Below are positions 36,988-46,569 of a stretch of DNA of 64,000 nt, one piece after another. The notes beneath the pieces are model-generated. The model did no database searches, was not told the DNA's origin, and was given only the letters and a program-made list of their open reading frames with translations. Position 1 is the stretch's first letter; the number at the start of each line of letters is the position of its first letter. The DNA lies in NCBI RefSeq assembly GCF_023895975.1, contig NZ_JALBWM010000002.1:1-64000 (forward strand), in the 5' to 3' direction. Source of the DNA: Microbulbifer okhotskensis (lineage in GTDB: Bacteria > Pseudomonadota > Gammaproteobacteria > Pseudomonadales > Cellvibrionaceae). A program made the translations under genes and the position numbers.

Positions 36988-37698
36988 TATTGTTATTTCT
37001 CCGAGATTATTTATATCCGGTTATCAGTATCCTGGTAGACCGGTTACTCCTGAATTGCTCCGAGCTGGCGAAATAAATTTGCCAAACGGACAGTCCAAAA
37101 AACTGCCAAATTCGAGATCAATTAGTCAGTTTGATCAAAATTGGTACCAAAGTTTCAATTCGGTACAGTTATGTGACGATCTTAAAATTATTGTCCTCAG
37201 TGGAGGTGTGGAGGATTGCGTGGCTTATGACGACAATTTTATGTATTTTGAAAAAAATTTTTGCTAATGAGATTTTGTTACGGAGGCAATGTGTCGTGGT
37301 TCACAAGGTGAGAGGAATAGTGTTTCCGAATATTTTCAAATAAAGATGGTGAGAAATCTATGTCTGTTAGGAAGTCACATTATGACTTTGAAAATTGTTA
37401 TGCAGCTTTGATCATGCCGGTTTTTGATATCCTGTCATAGCCAAGTCATACACCATCCATAGGGCCTTTGGGGGACGTTAGCCCAGCACCTGCGACTAAA
37501 TCAGCAACCTATTACTCCCAGGATATATCTCCGCTGAGCGTACACTCAGATGATCATCCAGCGCCAAAAAATATCTTTATTATTTGAAAAACACAGGCTG
37601 GATTAATTTATGCTTTTTATGAAAGTTACACTTAATTCTATCTACCAGCAGAGTGGGGGTAGCGGCTCTACCTCCACTCTGCTCCAAGGGATAGATGC
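36988..37698. other. 711-base A+T-rich intergenic stretch
   Basis: This gap precedes the subtilase gene and follows the rhomboid gene (both on the minus strand), so it should hold the subtilase promoter and leader. The only clear structure is the hairpin at 37647-37683. Frames of 60-165 codons on the plus strand have no ribosome site or recognisable product. I see no mobile-element ends. Confidence 0.5.
37647..37683. terminator. 16-bp stem-loop after the rhomboid gene
   Basis: AGCAGAGTGGGGGTAG (37647-37662) pairs with CTACCTCCACTCTGCT (37668-37683) around a 5-base loop, with one G-T pair. It lies 15 bases past the rhomboid stop but lacks a T-run, so it may be a terminator, RNA stabiliser or repeat element. 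Confidence 0.5.
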
Positions 37699-38253
37699 TT
37701 AACGGCTTATATTGTAGCTGGGCACTCGTGCCCATATCTTTGCAGCCAAGAGGCCGAAAATAAAACCAAATAAGTGTGATTCCCAGGAAATATATCTTCC
37801 ATGTGGTAAAACACCAAAGATAAGCCCTCCGTAAAGCAGGCCAACCACAATAGATATCAGTAAACGGCTAAATTGCTTGCTGATAAAACCGGCCAGCAGC
37901 AAAAAACCGAAATAACCATAGATCACTGAGCTTGCCCCTAGGTGATTGCCTCTTCCAGCAAAAAGCCAAACGGCTAGGCCTGTAGTGATAATGATGGTCA
38001 AAGTCACTTTCAGGTAAGTATTAACTCCGTACTGCAACAATAAAAAGCTGAAGATGCACAGGGTTAATATATTTGAAAAGAAATGCCAGGTGTTTGCATG
38101 GAGCAGTGGCGCAGAGAAAATATGAGGCAGGTGATTGATTGAGCGGGGAACAATACCAAATTGATTTAGTGAGCGGCCGGTTATTATGTTAATAATTTCA
38201 ATTACGGCTAATGCTAAAAATATAGCCCCAACCCATTTCAGGTTTTGTCGCAT
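37699..38253 (-). CDS. Rhomboid family intramembrane serine protease
   Basis: A 184-residue protein with about six membrane segments, the minimal rhomboid core. The first loop motif HANTWHFFSN is at 52-61, the catalytic Ser is S108 in HLGASSVIYG, and the catalytic His is H160 in ESHLFGFIFG. Rhomboids cut transmembrane or near-membrane segments of other proteins. It is next to the subtilase gene, but the subtilase has no C-terminal anchor for it to cut. The ATG follows a short spacer from yicC. Confidence 0.85.
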   Translation of the reverse strand: MRQNLKWVGAIFLALAVIEIINIITGRSLNQFGIVPRSINHLPHIFSAPLLHANTWHFFSNILTLCIFSFLLLQYGVNTYLKVTLTIIITTGLAVWLFAGRGNHLGASSVIYGYFGFLLLAGFISKQFSRLLISIVVGLLYGGLIFGVLPHGRYISWESHLFGFIFGLLAAKIWARVPSYNISR

Positions 38254-38342
38254 AGGTTTTGCTCAGTGAAATAAAGCGGAAAATTCTCTCGGTTGGGATC
38301 GCGTTGGGCATTCACAAGGGATGGTGAGAATGCCCCTATCGA

Positions 38343-39230
38343 TTACTCGATATTCTGGATTTGTTCGCGCATTTGTTCTATCAGGACTTTGAGCTCTACT
38401 GCAGCCTGGGTTGTATCGGTTACAACGGACTTGGAGGACAAGGTATTGGCCTCGCGGTTAAACTCCTGCATCAGAAAATCCAAACGCCGGCCGATTGAAC
38501 CGCCGCCGGCCAATACTCGACGGGTCTCGGAAGTGTGGGCACTAAGGCGGTCGAGCTCTTCATCCACATCGGCTTTTTGGGCCAACAGGACAATCTCCTG
38601 CTCTAACCGGTCTTTGTCCAGCTCAACCTGTAACTCCTCGAGGCGACTGCGTAACTTCTCTCTCTGCGCCTCAAGGATTTGCGGAAGCAGCTCGCGAACA
38701 TTCGCCACTTGCTCCTCAATTCCCATTAGCCGGGCCTCGATAAATTTGGCCAGCTCAGCGCCCTCTCGTTCACGGTTTGCACACAGCTGTCCCAGGGCTT
38801 CACGAAAAGCTGCCAGTATGGTCGAGGATTGTTGATCCGGATCGGCTTCAGGCTCGCTGATAACGCCGGGCCATTGAAGCACCTGCAGAGGGTTGAGCGG
38901 TTGCATTTCAGCGCCGCTTGCCACTTGCTTTGCCGCTTGAATAAGCGCTTGAGCAAGGGGCTGGTTGATTTCAAGTCCGGTATTTTCGGCACTGATGGGT
39001 TTTAGGGTAAGGGCTAACTCAATTTTGCCGCGAGAGAGTGTTTTGCGAAGTATGTCACGCAGCTGTGTTTCCAGGGAGCGTGCGGCTTCCGGCAGACGGA
39101 AATGCGGTTCAAGGTAGCGATGGTTAACCGAGCGCAGTTCCCAGATAGCGGTGCCGCTTGCGTAATTAGCTTCGGCGCGTCCGAAAGCCGTCATGCTCCG
39201 CACTTTGTTCTGTTCCCGTTGATTGGCCAT
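38343..39230 (-). CDS. yicC: YicC family endoribonuclease
   Basis: A 295-residue protein with the family N-terminus VRSMTAFGRAE at about 10-20 and the C-terminal signature GRRLDFLMQEFNREANTLSSKS. YicC proteins are RNA-processing endonucleases; E. coli YicC is linked to degradation of a small RNA. The ATG at 39230 is used because AGGGGA stands seven bases before it, although family members often start nearer residue 10. It is divergent from rph (RNase PH) as in E. coli and Pseudomonas. Confidence 0.93.
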   Translation of the reverse strand: MANQREQNKVRSMTAFGRAEANYASGTAIWELRSVNHRYLEPHFRLPEAARSLETQLRDILRKTLSRGKIELALTLKPISAENTGLEINQPLAQALIQAAKQVASGAEMQPLNPLQVLQWPGVISEPEADPDQQSSTILAAFREALGQLCANREREGAELAKFIEARLMGIEEQVANVRELLPQILEAQREKLRSRLEELQVELDKDRLEQEIVLLAQKADVDEELDRLSAHTSETRRVLAGGGSIGRRLDFLMQEFNREANTLSSKSVVTDTTQAAVELKVLIEQMREQIQNIE

Positions 39231-39285
39231 AGCTGATCCCCTGCAGGCGTATTAATCGGCCCGGGATAATAACACAGCGTTTGGA

Positions 39286-39307
39286 TTGCGATGCTGGGGT
39301 ATATAAT
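39286..39307 (+). promoter_or_regulatory. Probable rph promoter
   Basis: A -10 TATAAT at 39302-39307 in an extended TATATAAT context lies 33 bases before the rph ATG. The -35 is weak (TTTGGA, 16-base spacer). Confidence 0.4.
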
Positions 39308-39339
39308 GCGGGGCTTTCATTCAATATTTGAGGTGAACT

Positions 39340-40059
39340 ATGCAGCGTCCTAGTGGCCGCGCACTGGCGCAACTGCGCTCTGTAAAAATTACCCGCAACT
39401 ATACCCGACATGCAGAGGGCTCCGTGCTGGTTGAGTTTGGCGATACTAAAGTTTTGTGTAATGCCTCCCTGTCGAGTGAAGTTCCGCGGTTTCTACGTGG
39501 TCAGGGCAGTGGATGGATCACTGCGGAGTACGGCATGCTGCCGCGCTCAACCGGCTCGCGTATGCCGAGGGAGGCTGCCAAGGGCAAGCAGAGTGGCCGT
39601 ACGGTGGAAATTCAGCGTTTGATTGGGCGTTCCCTGCGGGCGTCGGTAGATCTTAAAAAGTTGGGTGAGAACCAGATCACGATCGACTGTGATGTCATTC
39701 AGGCCGATGGCGGCACGCGGACGGCCGCAATTACTGGTGCTTGTGTGGCATTGGTAGATACTTTACGCCATATGCAGCGGGAAAAAATTATCAGTGAAGA
39801 CCCACTTAAAAATATGGTGGCCGCTGTGTCTGTGGGAATTTATAAAGGGGAGCCACTTTTGGATTTGGATTACCCCGAGGATAGTGCAGCCGATACAGAT
39901 ATGAATCTGGTGATGGCTGAAGATGGCGGCATGATTGAAGTTCAGGGTACTGCTGAAGGCGAGCCGTTTTCCGAGAAGCAGTTTGCACAAATGCTAGGGC
40001 TTGGCAAGGCAGGAATCAGTGAATTGATCGGGTTGCAAAAGAGGGCGTTGGAGGAGTAG
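39340..40059 (+). CDS. rph: Ribonuclease PH
   Basis: A 239-residue phosphorolytic 3' exonuclease that trims tRNA precursors. The N-terminus [15 protein letters not shown] and the blocks [31 protein letters not shown] and [20 protein letters not shown] are near consensus. Residues for hexamer formation and phosphate binding look intact, unlike the frameshifted rph of E. coli K-12. A GAGGTG site precedes the ATG. It converges with crc. Confidence 0.97.
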   Translation: MQRPSGRALAQLRSVKITRNYTRHAEGSVLVEFGDTKVLCNASLSSEVPRFLRGQGSGWITAEYGMLPRSTGSRMPREAAKGKQSGRTVEIQRLIGRSLRASVDLKKLGENQITIDCDVIQADGGTRTAAITGACVALVDTLRHMQREKIISEDPLKNMVAAVSVGIYKGEPLLDLDYPEDSAADTDMNLVMAEDGGMIEVQGTAEGEPFSEKQFAQMLGLGKAGISELIGLQKRALEE

Positions 40060-40077
40060 CTCCAGTAGTTACTCACC

Positions 40078-40108
40078 CCCGGTCCTGCCCTAGGTGGGCG
40101 GGATCGGG
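40078..40108. terminator. Hairpin between convergent rph and crc
   Basis: 13-bp arms (40078-40090, 40096-40108; two wobbles) with a TAGGT loop lie between the two stops. G+C-rich, no T-run. Confidence 0.55.
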
Positions 40109-40120
40109 AGTGGGCGCTAT

Positions 40121-40888
40121 TTAGACTTCGATGTCGTAGTCCATGATAACGGGCAGGTGGCTGGAGAAGTTCACATTCTTATTAATTGCGCCGTATTCGA
40201 TACGATTTTTTAATCCGTGTGAGACGATCTGCATATCAGTCCGCCAGCCGTCGCCTTCACCTATGGCGCCGCTCGGCCACCAACTAAATTCGTCGGTGTC
40301 TTTTACCACGCGCCGGAAAGCGTCGACATAACCGACATCGTTGAAGAGCTGATCCAGCCAGCGCTGTTCGTGACGCATAAAACCGGGAGAATCCTGATGG
40401 TCCTGCCAGTTTTGTACATCGGCACGGCGGTGTGCCATGCCCCAGTTCCCACAGAAAATAAAGTCACGCCGCTTGCGGCTGATTTTAAGCAGGTGCGCCT
40501 GCATATCTTCAAAGAATTGCACCTTTTTCTCTAAAGACGACTCATCAGAAGCCACAGGCGCAAGCAGCGAGCCAATACTTAATCGCTCAAAGTCCGCCTG
40601 CAAATAACGGCCGTACATATCCTCGCCATTGGCAAAGCCCATGCCAAAAATAATGGCCTTGGGCTGACTTCGGGTGTAGATAGCCACTCCATTTTCATGG
40701 GGTGTACCCGAGTCGAAGAAATAACTGTAATAACCGTCGGGGTGGAATATAGGGTGGTCCAATTCGGGCTCGAGAGAGCACAGGTCCTGGAGGCAGATGA
40801 TGTCTGCATCCTGTTCCGCCAACCAATCGTAGAGACCGCGTTGTGCAGCCTGATGAACGCCGTCTACCGACAAACTCACTATTCGCAT
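40121..40888 (-). CDS. crc: Catabolite repression control protein Crc homologue (ExoIII fold)
   Basis: A 255-residue protein of the endonuclease/exonuclease/phosphatase fold. Sequence and place next to pyrE and rph match Pseudomonas Crc, which with Hfq represses translation of catabolic mRNAs. Key nuclease residues are changed: the metal-binding Glu is Asp (LQD35), the GD-x-N motif reads GNWG at 147-150, and the SDH motif reads SSH at 242-244. Conserved Crc blocks such as GRYLQADFERLSIGSLL and SPGF-x3-E-x-RWLDQL are present. It reads divergently from pyrE. Active exonuclease III is the alternative, made unlikely by the lost residues. Confidence 0.85.
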   Translation of the reverse strand: MRIVSLSVDGVHQAAQRGLYDWLAEQDADIICLQDLCSLEPELDHPIFHPDGYYSYFFDSGTPHENGVAIYTRSQPKAIIFGMGFANGEDMYGRYLQADFERLSIGSLLAPVASDESSLEKKVQFFEDMQAHLLKISRKRRDFIFCGNWGMAHRRADVQNWQDHQDSPGFMRHEQRWLDQLFNDVGYVDAFRRVVKDTDEFSWWPSGAIGEGDGWRTDMQIVSHGLKNRIEYGAINKNVNFSSHLPVIMDYDIEV

Positions 40889-41002
40889 TATTAGCCCCTT
40901 ACCAGCGGACTGTGTATCATTAGAAACATTATTTGCATGCCTATCCCCGGGAATGCTACGGGGAGGTCTCCCTTCACCTTAGCCAATAGTTAACAATTTT
41001 TC

Positions 41003-41656
41003 ATGCAGCAATATCAGCGCGACTTTATCCACCTTGCCCTGAATCATCAGGTCTTGTGTTTCGGCGACTTCACTTTGAAATCAGGCCGTCAGAGTCCTTA
41101 TTTCTTTAATGCCGGTCGATTCCATTCCGGTGCAGCACTGGCCGCACTGGGACAGGCCTACGCCGAGGCGATTATCGCTTCTGGAGTGGAGTTCGATGTC
41201 ATTTTTGGACCGGCCTACAAGGGTATCCCGCTGGGTGCGGTGACTGCCGTGGCACTGGCCCAGAAAGGTGTCGACAAGCCTTTCTGTTACAACCGAAAAG
41301 AAGCCAAGGATCACGGTGAAGGCGGAACCTTAGTGGGTGCGCCGCTTAATGGCAAGGTTTTGATTATCGATGATGTAATTACCGCGGGCACTGCCGTGCG
41401 CGAAGTAATGCAAATTATCGATGCGCATGGCGCTGAAGCCGCGGGCGTCGTGATTGGTTTAAACCGCCAGGAAAAAGCGAGCGAAGATTGTGAATTCTCC
41501 GCTATCCAACAAGTTGAGAGACAGTACAATATCCCGGTGGTCAGCATTGTGCAGTTGGACAATGTGATCAGCTTTCTCGAGCAGGAGTCGAAGGATAGTG
41601 AAATCCTGCAAAAAATCGTGGACTACCGGCAGCGCTATGGTGTGACGGGTCAATAA
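41003..41656 (+). CDS. pyrE: Orotate phosphoribosyltransferase
   Basis: A 217-residue enzyme joining orotate to PRPP in pyrimidine synthesis. The PRPP-binding motif [16 protein letters not shown] is near residue 120, and [18 protein letters not shown] and PAYKGIPLG are family blocks; [12 protein letters not shown] forms the mobile catalytic loop. The ATG at 41003 gives the usual length. It is followed by a DUF4124 gene after 47 bases. Confidence 0.97.
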   Translation: MQQYQRDFIHLALNHQVLCFGDFTLKSGRQSPYFFNAGRFHSGAALAALGQAYAEAIIASGVEFDVIFGPAYKGIPLGAVTAVALAQKGVDKPFCYNRKEAKDHGEGGTLVGAPLNGKVLIIDDVITAGTAVREVMQIIDAHGAEAAGVVIGLNRQEKASEDCEFSAIQQVERQYNIPVVSIVQLDNVISFLEQESKDSEILQKIVDYRQRYGVTGQ

Positions 41657-41703
41657 ATCTTGATCTTATGCCCAGTGGGCCGGGCTATTCAGAGAGAAGA
41701 GCG

Positions 41704-42309
41704 ATGCGAATCGCCCCTGTGGCACTTCTATTGATTACTTCCCTCCTTTGGGTATCGGCCAAGTCTCATGCTGCGGCGGACACCCAGGACAGGGTTCTCT
41801 ATCGATATACCGATGACCAGGGCATCCTGGTGATCAACGATGCAATTCCGCCCAAATTTGTTGCTAACGGCTATGAAATTCTGGCGCTCACCGGTCGTGT
41901 TGTTGAGGTAGTTGCACCGCAGTTGAGCCCGGCAGAGTACGAGGCGCAACGCCAACTCGAGGTCCAGCAGGACGCGGACCGCAAGCTGCTCAAGCGCTAC
42001 AACAGTATCGCGGATATCGAGAGCGCGCGATCGCGCAAATTGGCGATAGTCGAGCAGGACATGGCGATTATGCGTTCAAATGTTGGCAGTTTACGCCGTC
42101 AAATTGCTCAGGAAGAGGCCTCTGCGGCGCGCACCCAAAGGGGGGGCCGCGAGGTGGCGCCAGAGCTACTGCAGCGCATTGTTGATCTGAAAACAGAGGT
42201 GACGGTACTGCAGGAGCGCCTCAGCCAGCGTGTTGCAGAGTCTGATGCTATCGGCACAGATTTCGATAAAGCGGCAGCCCGCTACACCGAACTTGGCGCT
42301 GGGGATTAG
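41704..42309 (+). CDS. DUF4124 domain protein, exported, with coiled coil
   Basis: A 201-residue protein when started at the ATG at 41704, which gives a clean signal peptide (VALLLITSLLWVSAKSHAAA). The frame opens earlier at 41668, but those codons read as leader. The mature N-terminus VLYRYTDDQGILVINDAIPP is the DUF4124 pattern (Y-R-x-x-D-x-x-G); a long charged coiled coil follows. The periplasmic role is unknown; such genes are common beside pyrE in relatives. Confidence 0.8.
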   Translation: MRIAPVALLLITSLLWVSAKSHAAADTQDRVLYRYTDDQGILVINDAIPPKFVANGYEILALTGRVVEVVAPQLSPAEYEAQRQLEVQQDADRKLLKRYNSIADIESARSRKLAIVEQDMAIMRSNVGSLRRQIAQEEASAARTQRGGREVAPELLQRIVDLKTEVTVLQERLSQRVAESDAIGTDFDKAAARYTELGAGD

Positions 42310-42311
42310 TC

Positions 42312-42355
42312 AGCAACGGGTCACTTACCCAGGGTACCCTTTCCCACTGCTGACC
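42312..42355 (+). terminator. Probable terminator after the DUF4124 gene
   Basis: TCAGCA and TGCTGA form an outer stem around smaller GGGT/ACCC pairs, followed by CCTTTTT. It sits between two convergent genes. Confidence 0.4.
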
Positions 42356-42370
42356 TTTTTGCGCAAGCCT

Positions 42371-42979
42371 CTATCTGGCGGTGGCGACCGTTTCGCGAAA
42401 AAATCCTGCGGTCAGCACAGGCCATTGTTCGGCCCAATACTCTGTGGGCTTCCGTTTAAAGCCGCTGCGCACATACTGCACGATACGTCCTTCGGCACTG
42501 GCCAATAAGAGATTGGCAGCTCCGCCGAGAGGCAGGGTTGGACGCAGGTGCTCGCGCAGCTCAGCCTCGCGCAGGATCTGCCTGATCTGGGTTTCCAGGC
42601 GATCGAACAACTGTAGGATGCGCCCGTGTAATCTCTCGGTTTCTCCGGTAAGGGCATCGCCAGTGAGTAGGCGGGTAATCCCGGGATTGCGCTCACAAAA
42701 GCCGAGCAGGAGCTGCAAAATTTTCTGGCAGCGGTTGAGGGCTGAAGGCTCTTCTTGCAGAATTATGGCGATACGGCTGAAGATGGTCTCTTCGATAAAT
42801 TCGATCAGTCCCTCAAACATTTTCGACTTGCTGGGGAAGTGGCGATATAGCGCGGCTTCAGAGAAGCCGACCTCCTTGGCCAGTGCTGCTGTGGTAATAC
42901 GTGCGCCGGGGCTGACTTCCAGCATATGTGCCAGAGCTTCCAGGATTTGTTGACGCCGATTGATTTTTTCGCTGCTCAT
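42371..42979 (-). CDS. slmA: Nucleoid occlusion factor SlmA (TetR family)
   Basis: A 202-residue DNA-binding protein. The TetR helix-turn-helix [31 protein letters not shown] is at about 28-58, near identical to the SlmA consensus. Bound to chromosomal sites, SlmA blocks FtsZ ring formation over the nucleoid. Its place near argB, coaBC and pyrE agrees with the E. coli coaBC-dut-slmA-pyrE region. It is 126 bases after argB on the same strand. Confidence 0.95.
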   Translation of the reverse strand: MSSEKINRRQQILEALAHMLEVSPGARITTAALAKEVGFSEAALYRHFPSKSKMFEGLIEFIEETIFSRIAIILQEEPSALNRCQKILQLLLGFCERNPGITRLLTGDALTGETERLHGRILQLFDRLETQIRQILREAELREHLRPTLPLGGAANLLLASAEGRIVQYVRSGFKRKPTEYWAEQWPVLTAGFFRETVATAR

Positions 42980-43105
42980 TGACTGCCTTTGGTCCGCTTG
43001 GGAGACGGAATTTAGTTTTGCTCTTGTCGCCTTAATTTGGCGGCGGCGGAATCCTACCGATTCGCCGGGCTGTCTTCAATTGCCAAGGGCCTACCGGGGC
43101 ACAGA

Positions 43106-44023
<918 letters not shown>

Positions 44024-44101
44024 CTATGCGACGGGGAAGCAGGTGTTCCGCCCTGTTAGGGGTCGCCAGAGATTCTATGCAAATCGAGGATTCTTTTGAT
44101 T

Positions 44102-44137
44102 GAAAGACCGCAGCTGGACGTCAAGCTGCGGCACTTT
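44102..44137 (-). terminator. Terminator of algC
   Basis: CCGCAGCT/AGCTGCGG with an 8-base loop (44108-44131), followed on the minus strand by TCTTTC, five bases after the algC stop region. Confidence 0.7.
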
Positions 44138-44141
44138 TATC

Positions 44142-46505
44142 CTAATCGAGCAATTGCCAGTCGGGTACTGCAATTTTTGGGGCTATTAACTTGAGCTGTC
44201 CCATGACTTCTGCGCGAATGCGCTCAAGGGCTTGCTCATTTTCCGCCTCAAAGCGCAGGGTCAGAGCGCTGGTGGTGTTGGAGGCTCGTATCAGGCCCCA
44301 GCCATCAGGAAATTCAATACGCAAACCATCGATGGTATTGATGTCAGCATTGCCGAAGCTCCCTTTACTGCGCAGTTGTTCAATCAGTGAAAATTTCTCA
44401 GTTTCTTCTACCGGTAGCAGGATTTCCGGAGTGCTGTGCATTTTGGGCAGAGTGTCGAGAAGTTCGTCCAGGCTTTGCTCGCGCAGGGCCATAATTTCCA
44501 AAATTCGCGCGGCCGCATAGATGCCGTCGTCGAAACCAAACCAGCGGTCTTTAATAAAAATATGCCCCGATAGCTCGCCACCCAAAATAGCGTTGGTCTC
44601 CAGCATCTTGGCCTTCATGGGAGAGTGACCGGTTTTCCACATCACCGGTCGACCACCATACTGACCGATCAATTCGGACAGGCTGCGGCTGCTCTTAACA
44701 TCGAAGACGATATTTTCTCCGGGATTTCGAGCGAGGATATCTCTTGCCAAGAGCATAACCAGCTGATCGGCCCAGGCAATGCGACCACTGCTTGAGATCA
44801 GGGTTACGCGATCACCGTCGCCATCCAGGGCCACCCCCAGGTCTGCTCCGGTCTCCAATACCTTGTCAGTCAGTGCTTCGAGGTTCTCAGGTCTGGAGGG
44901 GTCGGGCGCATGATTGGGAAAGTTGCCATCCACTTCGCAAAAAATCGGCGTCACGGCACAACCCAGCTGCTCGAATAGGCGGGGAGCCAAGGTAGAGGTG
45001 GCCCCGTTACCTGCATCTACAACCAGGTGAGGCTGACCGGCCAATGCAATATTGTTGAAAACTTCATCAATATATTTGCTGGTGATCTCTTGCTCTCTGT
45101 TGCTGCCCTCTCCCTTTTTGAATGGGCCCTTTTGCATCAGCCGGTAGAGACCCTGCAATTTTTCTTCCGCCATGGCACGGCCTTTCAGTACTATTTTAAA
45201 GCCATTGTACTCAGCGGGGTTATGGCTTGCGGTAACAATCACGCCGCTGCTGGTATTCTTCCCTTTTGCACAGGCGTAATAGAGCAGTGGTGAAGGCACG
45301 AGGCCGAGATTTATAGAGTGACACCCGCTGTCGAGAATACCCTCGATCAGGCATTGGCTAAGTTGTTCACTACTGTTGCGACCGTCCCTGCCGACCAGCA
45401 GTAGATGCTCGCCAGCGTGCTGTGCCAGCGTGCCGAGGGCTCTTCCCAGCTGATAGGCAAAAGGCTCGTTAATTTCTCGACCGGCTATACCGCGGATATC
45501 GTAAGCGCGGAAAACAGCTTGTGAAAATTCAGTACTCAGTGATAGCTCGGTCTTATTGACAGCTTTACCCTCTGAACGCTTCGTAACCGCTTTCTTTTCG
45601 CTGTTATCCGTAGAGCTGGTGGCACTGGGTGCGGAGGCCAGGCCTTGTGGCAGAAAGTCTCTGCTCGGCACCTTCTCCGAGCTCTCATCAGTAGTCTCCG
45701 AGTGGGCTTTATTCAGTTCGTTGCCCGTCTCTTCCTTGTTTCTTTCCCAGGGTGCTCGGGAGTCCCGTGGCAGGAATTTGATCAGTAGGAGTAGCGTAAT
45801 CCCAATCCCAATCCCGGCGCCGGCATAAAACCAAACTGTCGGTAGGCTGTGTTCTTTTACAAAAGTGCTGGAGGGACTGAAATTAAGGCTCAGGTAGCTC
45901 CCCTTTAACGCTACAGATGCCTGATGGCCATTGCCGTCACCGCCGCGCCACAGCGTCTGACTGTGGGCATCGGGAAATTTCTGCAGTAATTGAATCTGTC
46001 CGCTAGCAGTATCGAGTTTTGCTAGCGTGTTTTCGAGTACCGCAAAGGGCTGGGTCACCAGCAGTTGTTCACTTTGTCGACTGACGATACTGTGTAATTG
46101 CCAGTTGTTTTCATTGCCGGTGCGCAATATTTCTACAGGCAGCTCAGCGACCTGCTGGCCGCGCTTTAATAAATCGACCAGTGCAAAATTAAGTGAAGGG
46201 GACTGCCCCGAGCCGACCAGAATTTGCTCGGGAGAAAAAACCTGGACTGAGGTTTGGTCGGGTAAGTCGCCGGATGTAATCAGCGCGGTCACTGGAGTTT
46301 TGGCTGATGCCAATGCTCGCAGCTTGGTTGAACGGTTCGTAAGATAGGCCTGTAGGGGATCGGCAAACTTTCGTACTTTTTGTTCCCCGGCTTGCTCTAC
46401 CTGGGTGTGATTGTGCGGCGTCACCATGTGCTCGACGATCAGGTAGGCGCCGCCTAGCCAGGCAACGATAGCCAAAAGTGACGGCAGGATCAGTCCTTTA
46501 TACAT
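44142..46505 (-). CDS. algC: Membrane-anchored phosphomannomutase/phosphoglucomutase AlgC (long form)
   Basis: A 787-residue protein. The last 460 residues are a complete alpha-phosphohexomutase: catalytic phosphoserine in TASHNPAEYNGFK, Mg2+ loop DGDGDR, sugar loop GGELSGHIFIKDR, phosphate loop RASNTTSALTLRFEA. It makes mannose-1-P and glucose-1-P for exopolysaccharide and LPS. The first 330 residues are unusual: a membrane segment at about 5-25, a periplasmic-looking domain of about 190 residues, a second membrane segment at about 225-245, and a low-complexity linker. Long AlgC proteins occur in pseudomonads. It lies between coaBC and argB. Confidence 0.93.
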   Translation of the reverse strand: MYKGLILPSLLAIVAWLGGAYLIVEHMVTPHNHTQVEQAGEQKVRKFADPLQAYLTNRSTKLRALASAKTPVTALITSGDLPDQTSVQVFSPEQILVGSGQSPSLNFALVDLLKRGQQVAELPVEILRTGNENNWQLHSIVSRQSEQLLVTQPFAVLENTLAKLDTASGQIQLLQKFPDAHSQTLWRGGDGNGHQASVALKGSYLSLNFSPSSTFVKEHSLPTVWFYAGAGIGIGITLLLLIKFLPRDSRAPWERNKEETGNELNKAHSETTDESSEKVPSRDFLPQGLASAPSATSSTDNSEKKAVTKRSEGKAVNKTELSLSTEFSQAVFRAYDIRGIAGREINEPFAYQLGRALGTLAQHAGEHLLLVGRDGRNSSEQLSQCLIEGILDSGCHSINLGLVPSPLLYYACAKGKNTSSGVIVTASHNPAEYNGFKIVLKGRAMAEEKLQGLYRLMQKGPFKKGEGSNREQEITSKYIDEVFNNIALAGQPHLVVDAGNGATSTLAPRLFEQLGCAVTPIFCEVDGNFPNHAPDPSRPENLEALTDKVLETGADLGVALDGDGDRVTLISSSGRIAWADQLVMLLARDILARNPGENIVFDVKSSRSLSELIGQYGGRPVMWKTGHSPMKAKMLETNAILGGELSGHIFIKDRWFGFDDGIYAAARILEIMALREQSLDELLDTLPKMHSTPEILLPVEETEKFSLIEQLRSKGSFGNADINTIDGLRIEFPDGWGLIRASNTTSALTLRFEAENEQALERIRAEVMGQLKLIAPKIAVPDWQLLD

Positions 46506-46569
46506 GGTAACGCTCGGTTTTTCTCGTTGTTGGAGACCACAGGTATCCCCGTTTTATAGATAAATATTG

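Noticed and set aside
36770-37267. A 165-codon plus-strand frame across the subtilase start
   Set aside because: Half is antisense to the subtilase signal and propeptide; no ribosome site, and composition is unlike a gene.
37361-37441. A 26-codon plus-strand frame (MSVRKSHYDFENCYA...) in the gap before the rhomboid gene
   Set aside because: Too short, only a loose ribosome-site match, and nothing recognisable.
35245-38253. Rhomboid and subtilase as a rhombosortase/GlyGly-CTERM pair
   Set aside because: The subtilase ends in a PPC domain with no Gly-Gly membrane tail, and the rhomboid has an ordinary GASS motif.
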